From Sedimentisphaerales bacterium (lineage in GTDB: Bacteria; Planctomycetota; Phycisphaerae; Sedimentisphaerales; Anaerobacaceae): DNA of 64,000 nt. A program made the position numbers and the translations under genes. Position 1 is the first letter of the stretch. Every line of letters starts with the position of its first letter. The notes under the pieces are model-generated. The model was given only the letters and a program-made list of their open reading frames with translations. It had not been told where the DNA came from and did no database searches. The DNA lies in contig JAFGLV010000034.1 in the NCBI GenBank assembly GCA_016927855.1, positions 20,637 through 84,636 of the forward strand, read 5' to 3'. This document shows, in pieces, positions 42,708-51,196 of the stretch.

Positions 42708-44573
42708 TCACACCTCCAGTGGGGCAATCCAGAGGTTGCGGAAGCTCACCCGGTTGCCGTGGTCCTGAAGGAGGATCGGGCCGGGATCGGGACCTTCAGG
42801 CCGGCCGGCGCCCGTCTTGTTCTGGATCGCGACGTCGTCGTGGATGAGTACGCCGTTCTGGTAGACCGTGATGCGCGCGTCCGCGACCTTCTTATCTCCC
42901 TCGAAGCGAGCGGCACGGAACAGAATGTCATAGCTCTGCCACTCCTCGGGCTTCTTGCACGCGTTCACATCCGGGGCCTTGACCTGGTAGATCGCGCCGC
43001 AATCGTTGTTCTTGGGCTCCAACCCGTAGGAATCGAGAATCTGGAGCTCGTAGCGTTTCTGGAGGTAAACGCCACTGTTGCCGCGTGCCTGGCCTCGTGC
43101 CTGCGGCATGTTGGGGGTCTTGAATTCCACGTGCAGTATGAAGTCCCGGTAGGGCTGTTTCGTGACGATACTGCCAGTGTTGGGAGCGATCTGCACCACG
43201 TCGTCGGCGACCTGCCAGCCGATTTCGCCGCCTCCGTCGCGCTGCCAGAGCGACAGTTCGGGATCGCTCCCGTCGAAGAGCGCCGTCGCGCCGGCGGGAC
43301 GATTGAACACCGCCTGGACCTGAGGAGGATGGGCGTAGTCGTTCCAGACACGCTCGGCGTCGGCAACGACGATCTTGTCCTCATGCACGTACCAGCGGTA
43401 CTGGAAGACGTGATCCTCGCCTGGCTTCATCTCCCACTCGCCCAACTGCGAGGGACAGAAATTGAAGAAGATGTAGTTGTCGGGCTCCGGCCAGAGCCTC
43501 ATCGGCTCGGGATGTCCGAAGTTGTCGGGATGGCTGTAGAACGTCACGCCTTCCCACTGGCCGTCGATGACGCCGGCGTTATCGCACCAGCGCGCGCGGG
43601 TCGCATGGCCATCGACGCGTGTCTTGCCTTCGCTGGTCAGGTAGGCGGAGTTTTCGCCTTTCCACTGGCGCGCTCCTCGGAAGCCCAAACCGCCGTAGCG
43701 GTACTCCTCCTGAATGAGCGGCTGTTCGGCGACGCAACGCTGGGTCGACTTGAAATCGACCAGCCAGTAGCCTTTGTCCGGCCCGCCGACGTTGTACGCG
43801 CGGACGTCCCAGACCTCCTTGAGGATGACCTGCTCGCCCTTGGAGGTCTTTAGCGCGACGTGGTCCTGCTCGGACTGAAAGCCGCCATAGACCGGCCCAT
43901 CGGTCGTCGAGAGGTATTTGGAAAAACGTACGGTCCCGGTCCCGTCGCCGACGTTCCAGAAATCGACGAGGTTCCCTTCGTAACGCGTGTGCGTCCAAGG
44001 CATCCAGATGCCCATGTGGTGGATGTGGTCGGCCGGATGGATGTCCGTCAGCACCGAGCCCTTGGGCGACCAGAGCGGATGGATGAACCCGCCGCGATCG
44101 TACAGAGATCGGCGCGATTCCGGGGTGCGCCCCAGGTCCTGCGGCGCCGGCACGATCGCGTGGTTGTATTGCAGCACGTTCTTGCCGCCTACCACGATAT
44201 CGAGTGACTTGTCGCCTTTGACCGCTTTGACCGCCTGGGCCTGAGCCGGCTCGCCTACGACCAGCTCGAAGACGCGAGTGGCACCTGCCGGCGTCGTCCC
44301 GGAGAGGATCCACCACAGCCTGGGCACATCCCCACCCTCAACCTGCGCCGGCACGCCGACGCGCTGCGAACCCTTGACCTCTTCCAGTCTCAGCGAACCA
44401 CCGCTCAGCGCCTCGGGCACACCCGTCAGCGGCGCTGAGACAGGCGTATCGACGCGAGCGTGTTCACCGGCTTCGACAGTGAAGGTTGCCAGCGGAGCCG
44501 CGCCGGTAGCGACGGAGCCACACAGAACCAGCAGACAGACAACAGTGAGTGAGACGGACAGACGTGGACGCAT
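42708..44573 (-). CDS. secreted PmoA-like / DUF1080 fusion protein
   Basis: This 621-residue protein has a signal peptide (about 1-25) and two domains. The first (about 30-430) is PmoA-like (DUF6807): YNHAIVPAPQ, GFIHPLWSPKGSVLTDIHPADHIHHMGIWMPW and EYRYGGLGFRG. The second (about 435-621) is DUF1080, with NSGVYLQKRYELQILDSYG, CGAIYQVKAP and EWQSYDILFRA. DUF1080 members include 3-keto-glycoside-cleaving enzymes. PmoA-type proteins are widespread in planctomycetes and have no settled activity. It has its own promoter (44639-44667) and lies 273 bp upstream of the large run on the same strand. Confidence 0.87.
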   Translation of the reverse strand: MRPRLSVSLTVVCLLVLCGSVATGAAPLATFTVEAGEHARVDTPVSAPLTGVPEALSGGSLRLEEVKGSQRVGVPAQVEGGDVPRLWWILSGTTPAGATRVFELVVGEPAQAQAVKAVKGDKSLDIVVGGKNVLQYNHAIVPAPQDLGRTPESRRSLYDRGGFIHPLWSPKGSVLTDIHPADHIHHMGIWMPWTHTRYEGNLVDFWNVGDGTGTVRFSKYLSTTDGPVYGGFQSEQDHVALKTSKGEQVILKEVWDVRAYNVGGPDKGYWLVDFKSTQRCVAEQPLIQEEYRYGGLGFRGARQWKGENSAYLTSEGKTRVDGHATRARWCDNAGVIDGQWEGVTFYSHPDNFGHPEPMRLWPEPDNYIFFNFCPSQLGEWEMKPGEDHVFQYRWYVHEDKIVVADAERVWNDYAHPPQVQAVFNRPAGATALFDGSDPELSLWQRDGGGEIGWQVADDVVQIAPNTGSIVTKQPYRDFILHVEFKTPNMPQARGQARGNSGVYLQKRYELQILDSYGLEPKNNDCGAIYQVKAPDVNACKKPEEWQSYDILFRAARFEGDKKVADARITVYQNGVLIHDDVAIQNKTGAGRPEGPDPGPILLQDHGNRVSFRNLWIAPLEV

Positions 44574-44638
44574 TGCGGCACTCCTTTCGTTATAGGCAGC
44601 TTTTCAGCACCTGCTCTCCCCCGCCGTCGTAAGGCTGG

Positions 44639-44667
44639 ATTCTACCGCGCGCACCGCTCACTATCAA
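44639..44667 (-). promoter_or_regulatory. predicted promoter of the PmoA/DUF1080 gene
   Basis: On the minus strand TTGATA (44662-44667) and TAGAAT (44639-44644) are 17 bp apart, about 65 bp ahead of the ATG at 44573. Confidence 0.65.
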
Positions 44668-44743
44668 GACGAACCTCGCGGTTTGTCGAGCCAGGGGTGC
44701 GCTGCACGCTTATAGGCAGATTCCTGTGACCAAAGGCCGCATT

Positions 44744-44865
44744 TGTCATTTCGACCGGAGGACTGCCGCAGGCAGGCCGGAGCGGAGAAATCTGGTCGAG
44801 AACGAACAGGCTGGTTCGCTCGCCGCCAGATGTCTCGACTGCGCTGCGCTCCGCTCGACATGACA
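44744..44865. repeat. 122-bp inverted-repeat element (copy 2)
   Basis: Termini TGTCATTTCGA (44744-44754) and TCGACATGACA (44855-44865) pair at 10 of 11 positions. Inner AGAAATCTGG and CCAGATGTCT also pair. It is related to copies at 6042-6143 and 61034-61134. Confidence 0.7.
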
Positions 44866-44889
44866 AGAAAGGCCGATGGCCGACGTTGC

Positions 44890-46392
44890 CTACGAGCGCG
44901 GGGCGCGATAGAGACCGAAGCCCGACAGAGTCGGACAGACTCGCGAGTCGAGGACGCGCAAGCGCACCCGACCGGTCGTGACGTCGTCGAACCGCAGCAG
45001 GCGCTTGTAGCCGATGGTCGTGCCGGAAGCGAACTCTTTCCACGCGCCGTCGGTCCAGGCCTCCAGAACGAACCGCTCGACGCGCTGGCCGATCGCGATG
45101 TACTCAGCCAGTTCGACGACGTTGAAGGTCTTCTCGGCGCCGAGATCGAATTCCACCGTCGCGGCGGTCGTCCAGTCGTCGGTGGTCCAGTAGGTGTTCT
45201 TGTCGCCATCGGTGATCTTGTCGGCGCCATAGGCGGGGTTCTTGCCTTTGACCTCGGACGCCTGGGCTGAAACGCCGAGCGCCAGGTTCTCGTCGAGAAT
45301 CGCGTCGAGCGCCTGGCGGAACTCGCGGAGTCTCTGCACGTCGTTTTCGTGGATCAGGCCCAGCCGGTCAGGCGGCAAGTTAAGCAATAGCAAGCTGTTG
45401 CGCCCGACGGAGCTGAAGTAAATGTCCAGCAACTGGTCCACCGACTTGACCCGGCGATCCTCACGAGAGTGGTAGAACCAGCCGGGTCGGATCGAAACGT
45501 CCGTCTCAGCGGGGTACCAGACGAGCGTGTCGGCTCCGGCCAGCTTCTCCAGACTGCCAAGGTCGCGCCCTTGCTCGTCTGGATGCGCGAACCGCCAATC
45601 GCGACTGCGCGGCAAGACACTCCATTCCGTCTCCCGCGCGTAACCGCGCTCGTTGCCCACCCAGCGGATGTCCGGCCCGTTGAAGATGACCGCGCCGGGC
45701 TGGAGCTCGCGCACGATCGCGTAGTAATCGTGAAAATCGTACTCCATGTCCTTAGCATCCGGGCCCTTGGCGCCGTCGAGCCAGACCTCGGTGATCTCGC
45801 CGTAGTTGGTCAACAGTTCGCGGAGCTGGGTTTTGTAGAAGGCGTTGTACTTCTCGTTGTCGCCGTAGCAGGGTTCATGGCGGTCCCAAGGCGACAGATA
45901 CAGTCCGAGCTTGAGCCCAGCCTCGCGGCAGGCGGTCGCCAGTTCGCCCACGATGTCACCCTGACCGTTCTTGTACGGGCTGTTCTTGATCGAGTGCTCG
46001 GTGGTCTGGGTAGGCCAGAGGCAGAAACCGTCGTGGTGCTTGGCGGTGAGGATGAGCATCTTCATGCCGGCGTCCTTGGCCGTGTTTACCCATTGGCGGA
46101 CGTCGAGCTCGGTCGGATTGAAGATCGCCGGGTCTTCGGTGCCGTCGCCCCACTCACGGTCGGTAAAGGCGTTGACCGTGTAGTGGATGAACGCGATGAG
46201 CTCCAGCTCCTGCCAGGCCAACTGCTGCGGCGACGGTCTCACGTTGGCTGCCTGGCAGATCAACGCTTTGCGCTGGAAATCCTCTGCGGTCCCGGGTCCG
46301 TCAGCGCCGCGAAGGACCGGCACCAGGACGCCAAGGGCCAGGAGGAGCGATGCGAACAAACGGTCTCTACGCTGAAGGTAAAGGAGATTCAT
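44890..46392 (-). CDS. secreted GH29 alpha-L-fucosidase with discoidin-like domain
   Basis: This 500-residue protein has a signal peptide (about 1-30) and a GH29 barrel: FIHYTVN (68-74), LTAKHHDGFCLWPT (115-128), LGLYLSPWD (162-170) and EVWLDGAKG with the nucleophile-position Asp206. A C-terminal F5/8 type C-like domain (about 375-498; DGDKNTYWTTDDW) should bind sugar. It hydrolyses alpha-L-fucosides. The start overlaps the end of the phospholipid gene pgsA by 26 bp, a strange partner for a glycosidase. A later ATG with a shorter signal peptide cannot be excluded. Confidence 0.92.
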   Translation of the reverse strand: MNLLYLQRRDRLFASLLLALGVLVPVLRGADGPGTAEDFQRKALICQAANVRPSPQQLAWQELELIAFIHYTVNAFTDREWGDGTEDPAIFNPTELDVRQWVNTAKDAGMKMLILTAKHHDGFCLWPTQTTEHSIKNSPYKNGQGDIVGELATACREAGLKLGLYLSPWDRHEPCYGDNEKYNAFYKTQLRELLTNYGEITEVWLDGAKGPDAKDMEYDFHDYYAIVRELQPGAVIFNGPDIRWVGNERGYARETEWSVLPRSRDWRFAHPDEQGRDLGSLEKLAGADTLVWYPAETDVSIRPGWFYHSREDRRVKSVDQLLDIYFSSVGRNSLLLLNLPPDRLGLIHENDVQRLREFRQALDAILDENLALGVSAQASEVKGKNPAYGADKITDGDKNTYWTTDDWTTAATVEFDLGAEKTFNVVELAEYIAIGQRVERFVLEAWTDGAWKEFASGTTIGYKRLLRFDDVTTGRVRLRVLDSRVCPTLSGFGLYRAPRS

Positions 46393-47005
46393 GGCTTGCC
46401 TCCTCTGACTTAAGCTGTTGCCAACTCTTCCGGCGGGTCGCCAGAAGCCCCGAGACCGCCGTGGCGACGACCATCACGGCATAGGTCGCGGCGGTGAAAT
46501 AGTCGCCCCAGGCGGCTTGGACGTGGGCCATCTTGATCAGCACCGTGCCGATGGCGAACGACTGCGTCAGCATCTTGAACTTGCCGGAGATCGTCGCGGC
46601 AAAGTTGATACCCTTCGCTTCGGCGATGTGGCGCAGGATCGTGACGTAGGCCTCCCGGACGACCAGCACCACAACCACGAACCAATGGATGAACGCCAGC
46701 GCGCCGCCGGACAGGCCGAACAGCTTTGGCTCGCCGATGAGAGCAAAGCAGATGAACGCGCCGCAGACGAGCACTTTGTCCACGAGCGGGTCGATCATGC
46801 GTCCGAACTTGCTGGTCGCGTCGAACCGGCGGGCCACGATGCCATCCACAACGTCCGTTACCGCCGCCACGAGGAACAGAACGAACGCGCCGTCCAGGAA
46901 GATCGACCGGTGTTCCACCCCGGGTGAAGACAGGATCATCAGGAGAAAGACGACCGACAAGGCCAGGCGCATGAAGGTCAGAATGTTCGGGAGCAGCTTA
47001 ACCAT
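46367..47005 (-). CDS. pgsA: CDP-diacylglycerol--glycerol-3-phosphate 3-phosphatidyltransferase
   Basis: This 212-residue membrane enzyme makes phosphatidylglycerol phosphate. The CDP-alcohol phosphotransferase motif is complete: D51xxD54G55xxAR59 ... G68xxxD72xxxD76 (DVVDGIVARR ... GRMIDPLVDK). The N-terminus PNILTFMRLAL is typical of PgsA, and about five to six hydrophobic helices are present. It follows rimO by 37 bp on the same strand, a neighbour pair seen in other bacteria. CDP-alcohol substrates other than glycerol 3-phosphate cannot be fully excluded. Confidence 0.88.
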   Translation of the reverse strand: MVKLLPNILTFMRLALSVVFLLMILSSPGVEHRSIFLDGAFVLFLVAAVTDVVDGIVARRFDATSKFGRMIDPLVDKVLVCGAFICFALIGEPKLFGLSGGALAFIHWFVVVVLVVREAYVTILRHIAEAKGINFAATISGKFKMLTQSFAIGTVLIKMAHVQAAWGDYFTAATYAVMVVATAVSGLLATRRKSWQQLKSEEASHESPLPSA

Positions 47006-47042
47006 GTCGCAAGTCTACTGAGGACGCAAGGTCGCTTCAATA

Positions 47043-48386
47043 TCAAATTTGACGCGTAACCAAATCGTAACCGCGAACGCCAACCACCTCCACTTCGATG
47101 AATCGACCGGGACCGGTCGAGCAACTTTCGATGATGCAAACGCTGTCGATGTCAGGCGCCTGGCCATAGTAGCGTCCACAGGCGCGACCCTCCGCATCGA
47201 CCCCATCGACGAGACACGTCAGGCGACTGCCGACGCGGGCTTCATTCCGCGCGAAGGCGATGCGCTGCTGGGCCAGCATCAGGGTGTCCAGACGGGCCTG
47301 CTTGACGTCGTCGGGGACCTGGTCGGGCAATTCCGCGGCCGCGGTGCCGGCCTCCGGGAAGAACGTGAAAGCGCCGAGCGCATCGAACCGCGCCCATTCG
47401 ACGAACTCCAGCAGCTCCTCGAACTCCCGCTCCGTTTCGCCAGGGAAGCCGACTATCAGGGTTGTCCGCAGGACAATATCGGACATGGCTGAACGCAGCG
47501 TCTCGATCAGGCCGCGGAGCGCCTCCGCGGAGTCAGGCCGGCGCATGGCCTTGAGGATCCGGTCGCTGGCGTGCTGCATGGGGACATCCAGATAGCGAAC
47601 AATCTTCTCGCTTTGGGCGATGGCGCCGATAATATCGTCCGTCATACCAGTGGGATAGGCATACAACAATCGAAGCCAGGCAAGTTGGGGGACACTCTCC
47701 AACTCGCGCAGCAGACCCGCCAGACCGATGCCAGCCTTCAGGTCACGACCGTATCGGGTTGTGTCCTGCCCGATGAGATTCAGCTCGACCGCCCCCGACG
47801 CGGCCAACTCTCTTGCCTCGTCCAGCACCATCGCCGCCGGCTTGCTGCGAAACGGGCCACGGATGGCGGGTATCGTGCAGAACGAGCAGCGGTGGCTGCA
47901 CCCCTCGCTGATGCGCAGGTAGGCCGAATGAGACGGGCCGATGCGCAGCCTGGCTCGGTCGTCCGCGATGGAACCCGACGGTGGTCCCTCGTACACGAAC
48001 GGTCGGCGCGCCGCCAGCGTGCGGCGCACGATCGCGGCGATGTTGTCACGCTCTTCGAGGGACACGACGGCATCGACCCCGCTGGCCTGGTCCAGCAGGC
48101 GGCGACCCAGACGCTGGGACAGACAGCCGGCGACCACCACTTTGCGGACATTCCCCCTCCGCTTATCAGTCACCGCCCGGGCAATCGCTTCGAGGGATTC
48201 GACCTTGGCCGGCTCGATGAAGCCACACGTGTTGATGACCACGACGTCCGCCTCGGAGGGGTCGGAAGCGATGAGCATGCCGGCCTCGACGAGCTGCGCC
48301 AGCATCTTCTCGCTGTCGACAACGTTCTTGGGGCAGCCCAACGCCACGAAGCCCACCACCACGGGTTTGTCCGTTTTTCGCGTCAT
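47043..48386 (-). CDS. rimO: ribosomal protein S12 methylthiotransferase
   Basis: This 447-residue radical-SAM methylthiotransferase has the N-terminal UPF0004 domain with GFVALGCPKNVVDSE, INTCGF and VAGCLSQR, which give the three Fe-S cysteines. The radical-SAM CSHRCSFCTIP follows, then the RimO-type LNLIGQDTTRYG and LYAYPTGM, and a C-terminal TRAM domain (about 378-447). It modifies an Asp of S12. ATG 48386 is chosen over the ORF start because the protein then begins just before the UPF0004 domain. A candidate promoter (TGTCGA 48417-48422 and AGCGTA 48395-48400 on the plus strand) would give an almost leaderless message. Confidence 0.93.
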   Translation of the reverse strand: MTRKTDKPVVVGFVALGCPKNVVDSEKMLAQLVEAGMLIASDPSEADVVVINTCGFIEPAKVESLEAIARAVTDKRRGNVRKVVVAGCLSQRLGRRLLDQASGVDAVVSLEERDNIAAIVRRTLAARRPFVYEGPPSGSIADDRARLRIGPSHSAYLRISEGCSHRCSFCTIPAIRGPFRSKPAAMVLDEARELAASGAVELNLIGQDTTRYGRDLKAGIGLAGLLRELESVPQLAWLRLLYAYPTGMTDDIIGAIAQSEKIVRYLDVPMQHASDRILKAMRRPDSAEALRGLIETLRSAMSDIVLRTTLIVGFPGETEREFEELLEFVEWARFDALGAFTFFPEAGTAAAELPDQVPDDVKQARLDTLMLAQQRIAFARNEARVGSRLTCLVDGVDAEGRACGRYYGQAPDIDSVCIIESCSTGPGRFIEVEVVGVRGYDLVTRQI

Positions 48387-48480
48387 GGGGCGATAGCGTA
48401 GCACGAAAATGCCATTTGTCGAGACTTTTAATCTGGGCAAGCGTAAAACGACCAATTGTGTTAATCCGACGAAATTGGCC

Positions 48481-48508
48481 TTGACGATATGGGAATATGC
48501 AATAGACT
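48481..48508 (+). promoter_or_regulatory. predicted promoter of the secretin gene
   Basis: TTGACG (48481-48486) and TAGACT (48503-48508) are 16 bp apart, about 90 bp ahead of the secretin start and divergent from rimO. Confidence 0.55.
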
Positions 48509-48597
48509 ATCCTGTGGTGTCGTCTATCTGCGCAAGCAGGGAGGTAAAGGGTAGAATCGACGCGACTGAGGCGCCACAGGTAGAAACGACGGGTCTT

Positions 48598-50280
48598 ATG
48601 CTCATGGTCAACAGTAGCCACAAGATACGCCGCAACGAGATTCTCCTTGTGGCTTTTGCCGCTCTGACCGCGCTTGGCGTGCTGGGTTGTCAGGACTGGC
48701 CTGACGAGAGAGGCACCGCCATCCAGGCCCAGAACATCCTGCGCGACCTCGGACGGATCGATACCGTCCCCGATCCGAACCTCCCCAGGCCGGCCATCTA
48801 CAAGTCCCCTCCGAAAAAGCTCAAGCAGACCGTCGGCGGCGCCGAGGAGTGGAAACTGATCTACTTCTGCCAGTACCACACCGCCGAGCAGATGAAGCAG
48901 ATCATCCACGAGCAATTCGCCACGAAGCTATTCGACGAGAAGGGCAAGAGCACCAACGTCAGCGACTATACGGTCACCGCCAACCCCGAGACCAACCAGC
49001 TCATTGTCCGTTGTCCCCTCGAGGCAGACATCGACGCGGTCATGGAGATCATCAAGGAAACGGACATCCCGCCCATCCAGGTACGCATCGACTGCATGGT
49101 CTCGGAGCTGTATGCGGATCTGACGGTGGACCGGGAGACCTCGGTCCTCATCGAAGATCTTTTCGGCGAGCAGATCGCACTGAGCGGTGAACCTTCCAAC
49201 GACTACCTGGCGTTTCCCGGCGCCGCGTTGCGCGATCCCGCGCGCGAGAAGTTCGGCCTGAAGTTCGGTATCGACAGCGGTGTGCCGGGCGAGCGATTTC
49301 AGGCCTTGGTGGACATCTTGGTTTCTCGCGGCTATCTCAAGATCCTGATGAATCCTACGCTGGAGGTCTTGAACGGCCACTCCGCCAAGATCTCGTCCAA
49401 GCAGCACGTGCCCTTGCAGAATATCACCATTCAGAGCGGCGGCTTCGGCGGCGTTCCCGTGCTGCGAACGCAGACCGAGTACTATGACATCATTGACTCA
49501 CTTCAGATCACGCCGCACGTGTTCGCCGACGGATTCATCGGTCTGGAGACGCAGGTCCAGATCGCGTCGTACCTGACTCCCGAAGGCATCAAGCAGACGC
49601 CTATCGTCACGGAACGAACGATTACGAACGAGGACACACGGATCCGCATCGGGGAGAGCCTCATCATCGGCGGCATCCGCAAGAGCGAGAAGCGCGACGT
49701 CATTCGCGGCGTGCCGATCCTCAAGGACATCCCCGGACTGAACCTGCTGTTCTCCGGTCGAGACTTCGAGGAGCGCGCCACCGAGGTCATCTTCATCCTC
49801 ACACCCACTATCTCCACCGGCGGCAAGCCCAACGAGGAGATCGTCGAGATGATGAGGGAGCGCCACTCATCCCCGCTGACCCAGTCGCTGCCTGACGCCG
49901 TGATGGACCCCCTGGGTATCAGGGGACGCGAGGAGGACATGGGCCGCCAGATCGGCGCCGCCCGGGAGGCACAACAGCAATCGGAAGCCGAAAGGACGGC
50001 CGCCCGGCTGGAGGCCATGGAAACGGGCCAGCAGATACAGGACCTGGCCGATGAGCTGGAGCAGGTGAGTACCAAAGTCGAGGCGGCTACCTCCACCGCC
50101 GAAGCGGCGCGCGCCGAGGCACAAAAGGCCGCGACGGAAGCCCAACAGGCCAAGGCCGAGGCGCAGCAGGCCGTACAGAAGATCGAGACGCCCCAGCCGG
50201 CTGCCCAGAACCCGGCACCGCCCCAGGAAGGGCAGGACCAAGCCGAGAAGCCCAAGGACGATAGCGCGAAAGCGAAATGA
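48598..50280 (+). CDS. lipoprotein secretin (type II/III secretion or pilus family)
   Basis: This 560-residue protein has a lipobox LGVLGC (Cys31). N-domains (about 75-200; YTVTANPETNQLIVRCPLEADIDAVMEII) are followed by the secretin domain (about 215-420). There VQVRIDCMVSEL, LKILMNPTLEVLNGHSAKI, PHVFADGFIGLE, GESLIIGGIRKSEKRD and GVPILKDIPGLNLLF form the classic GspD/PilQ gate block. The tail (about 450-560) is an Ala/Gln/Glu-rich coiled coil plus a Pro/Lys end, unusual for secretins. ATG 48598 begins the lipoprotein signal. No other secretion genes are adjacent, so the cargo or machine is unknown. Confidence 0.88.
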   Translation: MLMVNSSHKIRRNEILLVAFAALTALGVLGCQDWPDERGTAIQAQNILRDLGRIDTVPDPNLPRPAIYKSPPKKLKQTVGGAEEWKLIYFCQYHTAEQMKQIIHEQFATKLFDEKGKSTNVSDYTVTANPETNQLIVRCPLEADIDAVMEIIKETDIPPIQVRIDCMVSELYADLTVDRETSVLIEDLFGEQIALSGEPSNDYLAFPGAALRDPAREKFGLKFGIDSGVPGERFQALVDILVSRGYLKILMNPTLEVLNGHSAKISSKQHVPLQNITIQSGGFGGVPVLRTQTEYYDIIDSLQITPHVFADGFIGLETQVQIASYLTPEGIKQTPIVTERTITNEDTRIRIGESLIIGGIRKSEKRDVIRGVPILKDIPGLNLLFSGRDFEERATEVIFILTPTISTGGKPNEEIVEMMRERHSSPLTQSLPDAVMDPLGIRGREEDMGRQIGAAREAQQQSEAERTAARLEAMETGQQIQDLADELEQVSTKVEAATSTAEAARAEAQKAATEAQQAKAEAQQAVQKIETPQPAAQNPAPPQEGQDQAEKPKDDSAKAK

Positions 50281-50421
50281 CGAACCGGGTCAGCTCGCTC
50301 GATCTCAAGGTCGAAGTGATGACGCGCTCCCGAGACCGCACCGCCGTGGCAGCCCGGGAGCGTGTGCTCTGTCTCCTAGATGAAGAGACGTGCGGGCTGG
50401 CTCTACTTGGAGGACAGGTAC

Positions 50422-50856
50422 ATGGACAACCTGGGCAACAACCATCCGACCAACGGCAACGACCACGAAAAGCCCATTCCCTTCGAAGACGGCCTGGCCA
50501 ATCAGCCGCCCTTGAGCAGCGCCCCCACCGCCGGCTCGCCAGGCGTCTCACGCGCCCCGCTGAATCTGGGCGGAGGTGGAGGCGGCACCACCGCTGCCAG
50601 ACCCACGCCGGCGATTAAGACCTCGTCGCCTATCACCAAGAAGGCGAGCGAGCAGGTTGCCTCGGCGGAGAGGATTACAGGCGTCAAGACCTTCTTCACC
50701 AAGCTGCACCCCGGCGCCATGGAGTTCCTCGACGAGCAGGTCAACACCTGGCTGAAGGAAAATCCCCACGTCCACGTGAAACAGACAAACATCACCACCG
50801 GAGAGGTGCAGGCCAAGAAGACCGAACCCAATATCATCATCTGCTTGTGGTACTAG
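50422..50856 (+). CDS. conserved-looking small protein, function unknown
   Basis: This 144-residue soluble protein is not recognised. The first half is low-complexity (Pro, Gly, Ser, with a run of six Gly). The second half (about 75-144) is ordered, with TGVKTFFTKLHPGAMEFLDEQ and WLKENPHVHVKQTN, ending IIICLWY. ATG 50422 follows GGAGGACA, a good site, and upstream in-frame codons are less likely. It follows the secretin gene by 141 bp on the same strand and could be cotranscribed. Confidence 0.7.
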   Translation: MDNLGNNHPTNGNDHEKPIPFEDGLANQPPLSSAPTAGSPGVSRAPLNLGGGGGGTTAARPTPAIKTSSPITKKASEQVASAERITGVKTFFTKLHPGAMEFLDEQVNTWLKENPHVHVKQTNITTGEVQAKKTEPNIIICLWY

Positions 50857-51196
50857 GCCGCCGGACCGGGTCCGGAGGCGGTCCCCCAGCGTCCCGGCGG
50901 CGCCTCCAGGCGGTCCAGACGTGACGATGGTTTGATGCACAGGTAGGCTTGCCAGCCCTGGTGCGGCCTGCGACATTTCAGCTCGCGCTTCGATACGAAC
51001 CGAGGATGACGTGCGGCGCTTCCAGATAGGCCGGCAGCGCCGTCGGATGGCAAATTCCTGCTCGCCTCTGGGGGATTTCCTGCCAAATTATCGCGGTAAA
51101 AGTGCTTGACACCTGTTCGCGATTTCGCTAATTTTGTGAAATTTCGCGTTTCGCGTGATGTCGGCATGACACGTTGGAGTCAGTTTGGAGGTATTT
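50857..51196. other. intergenic region ahead of rpsB
   Basis: This 340-bp gap holds the rpsB promoter in its last quarter. The remainder is GC-rich without a recognisable gene or RNA. A short CGCGA/TCGCG inverted repeat surrounds the -10 box. Confidence 0.5.
51106..51134 (+). promoter_or_regulatory. predicted rpsB-operon promoter
   Basis: A consensus TTGACA (51106-51111) and TAATTT (51129-51134) are 17 bp apart. Transcription would start about 55 nt ahead of the rpsB GTG. Confidence 0.75.

Larger units (their letters stand above)
44574..44889. other. intergenic region with promoter and repeat
   Basis: This 316-bp gap lies between the fucosidase and PmoA/DUF1080 genes. It contains the 122-bp inverted-repeat element (44744-44865) and the promoter at 44639-44667. 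Nothing else was recognised. Confidence 0.6.
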
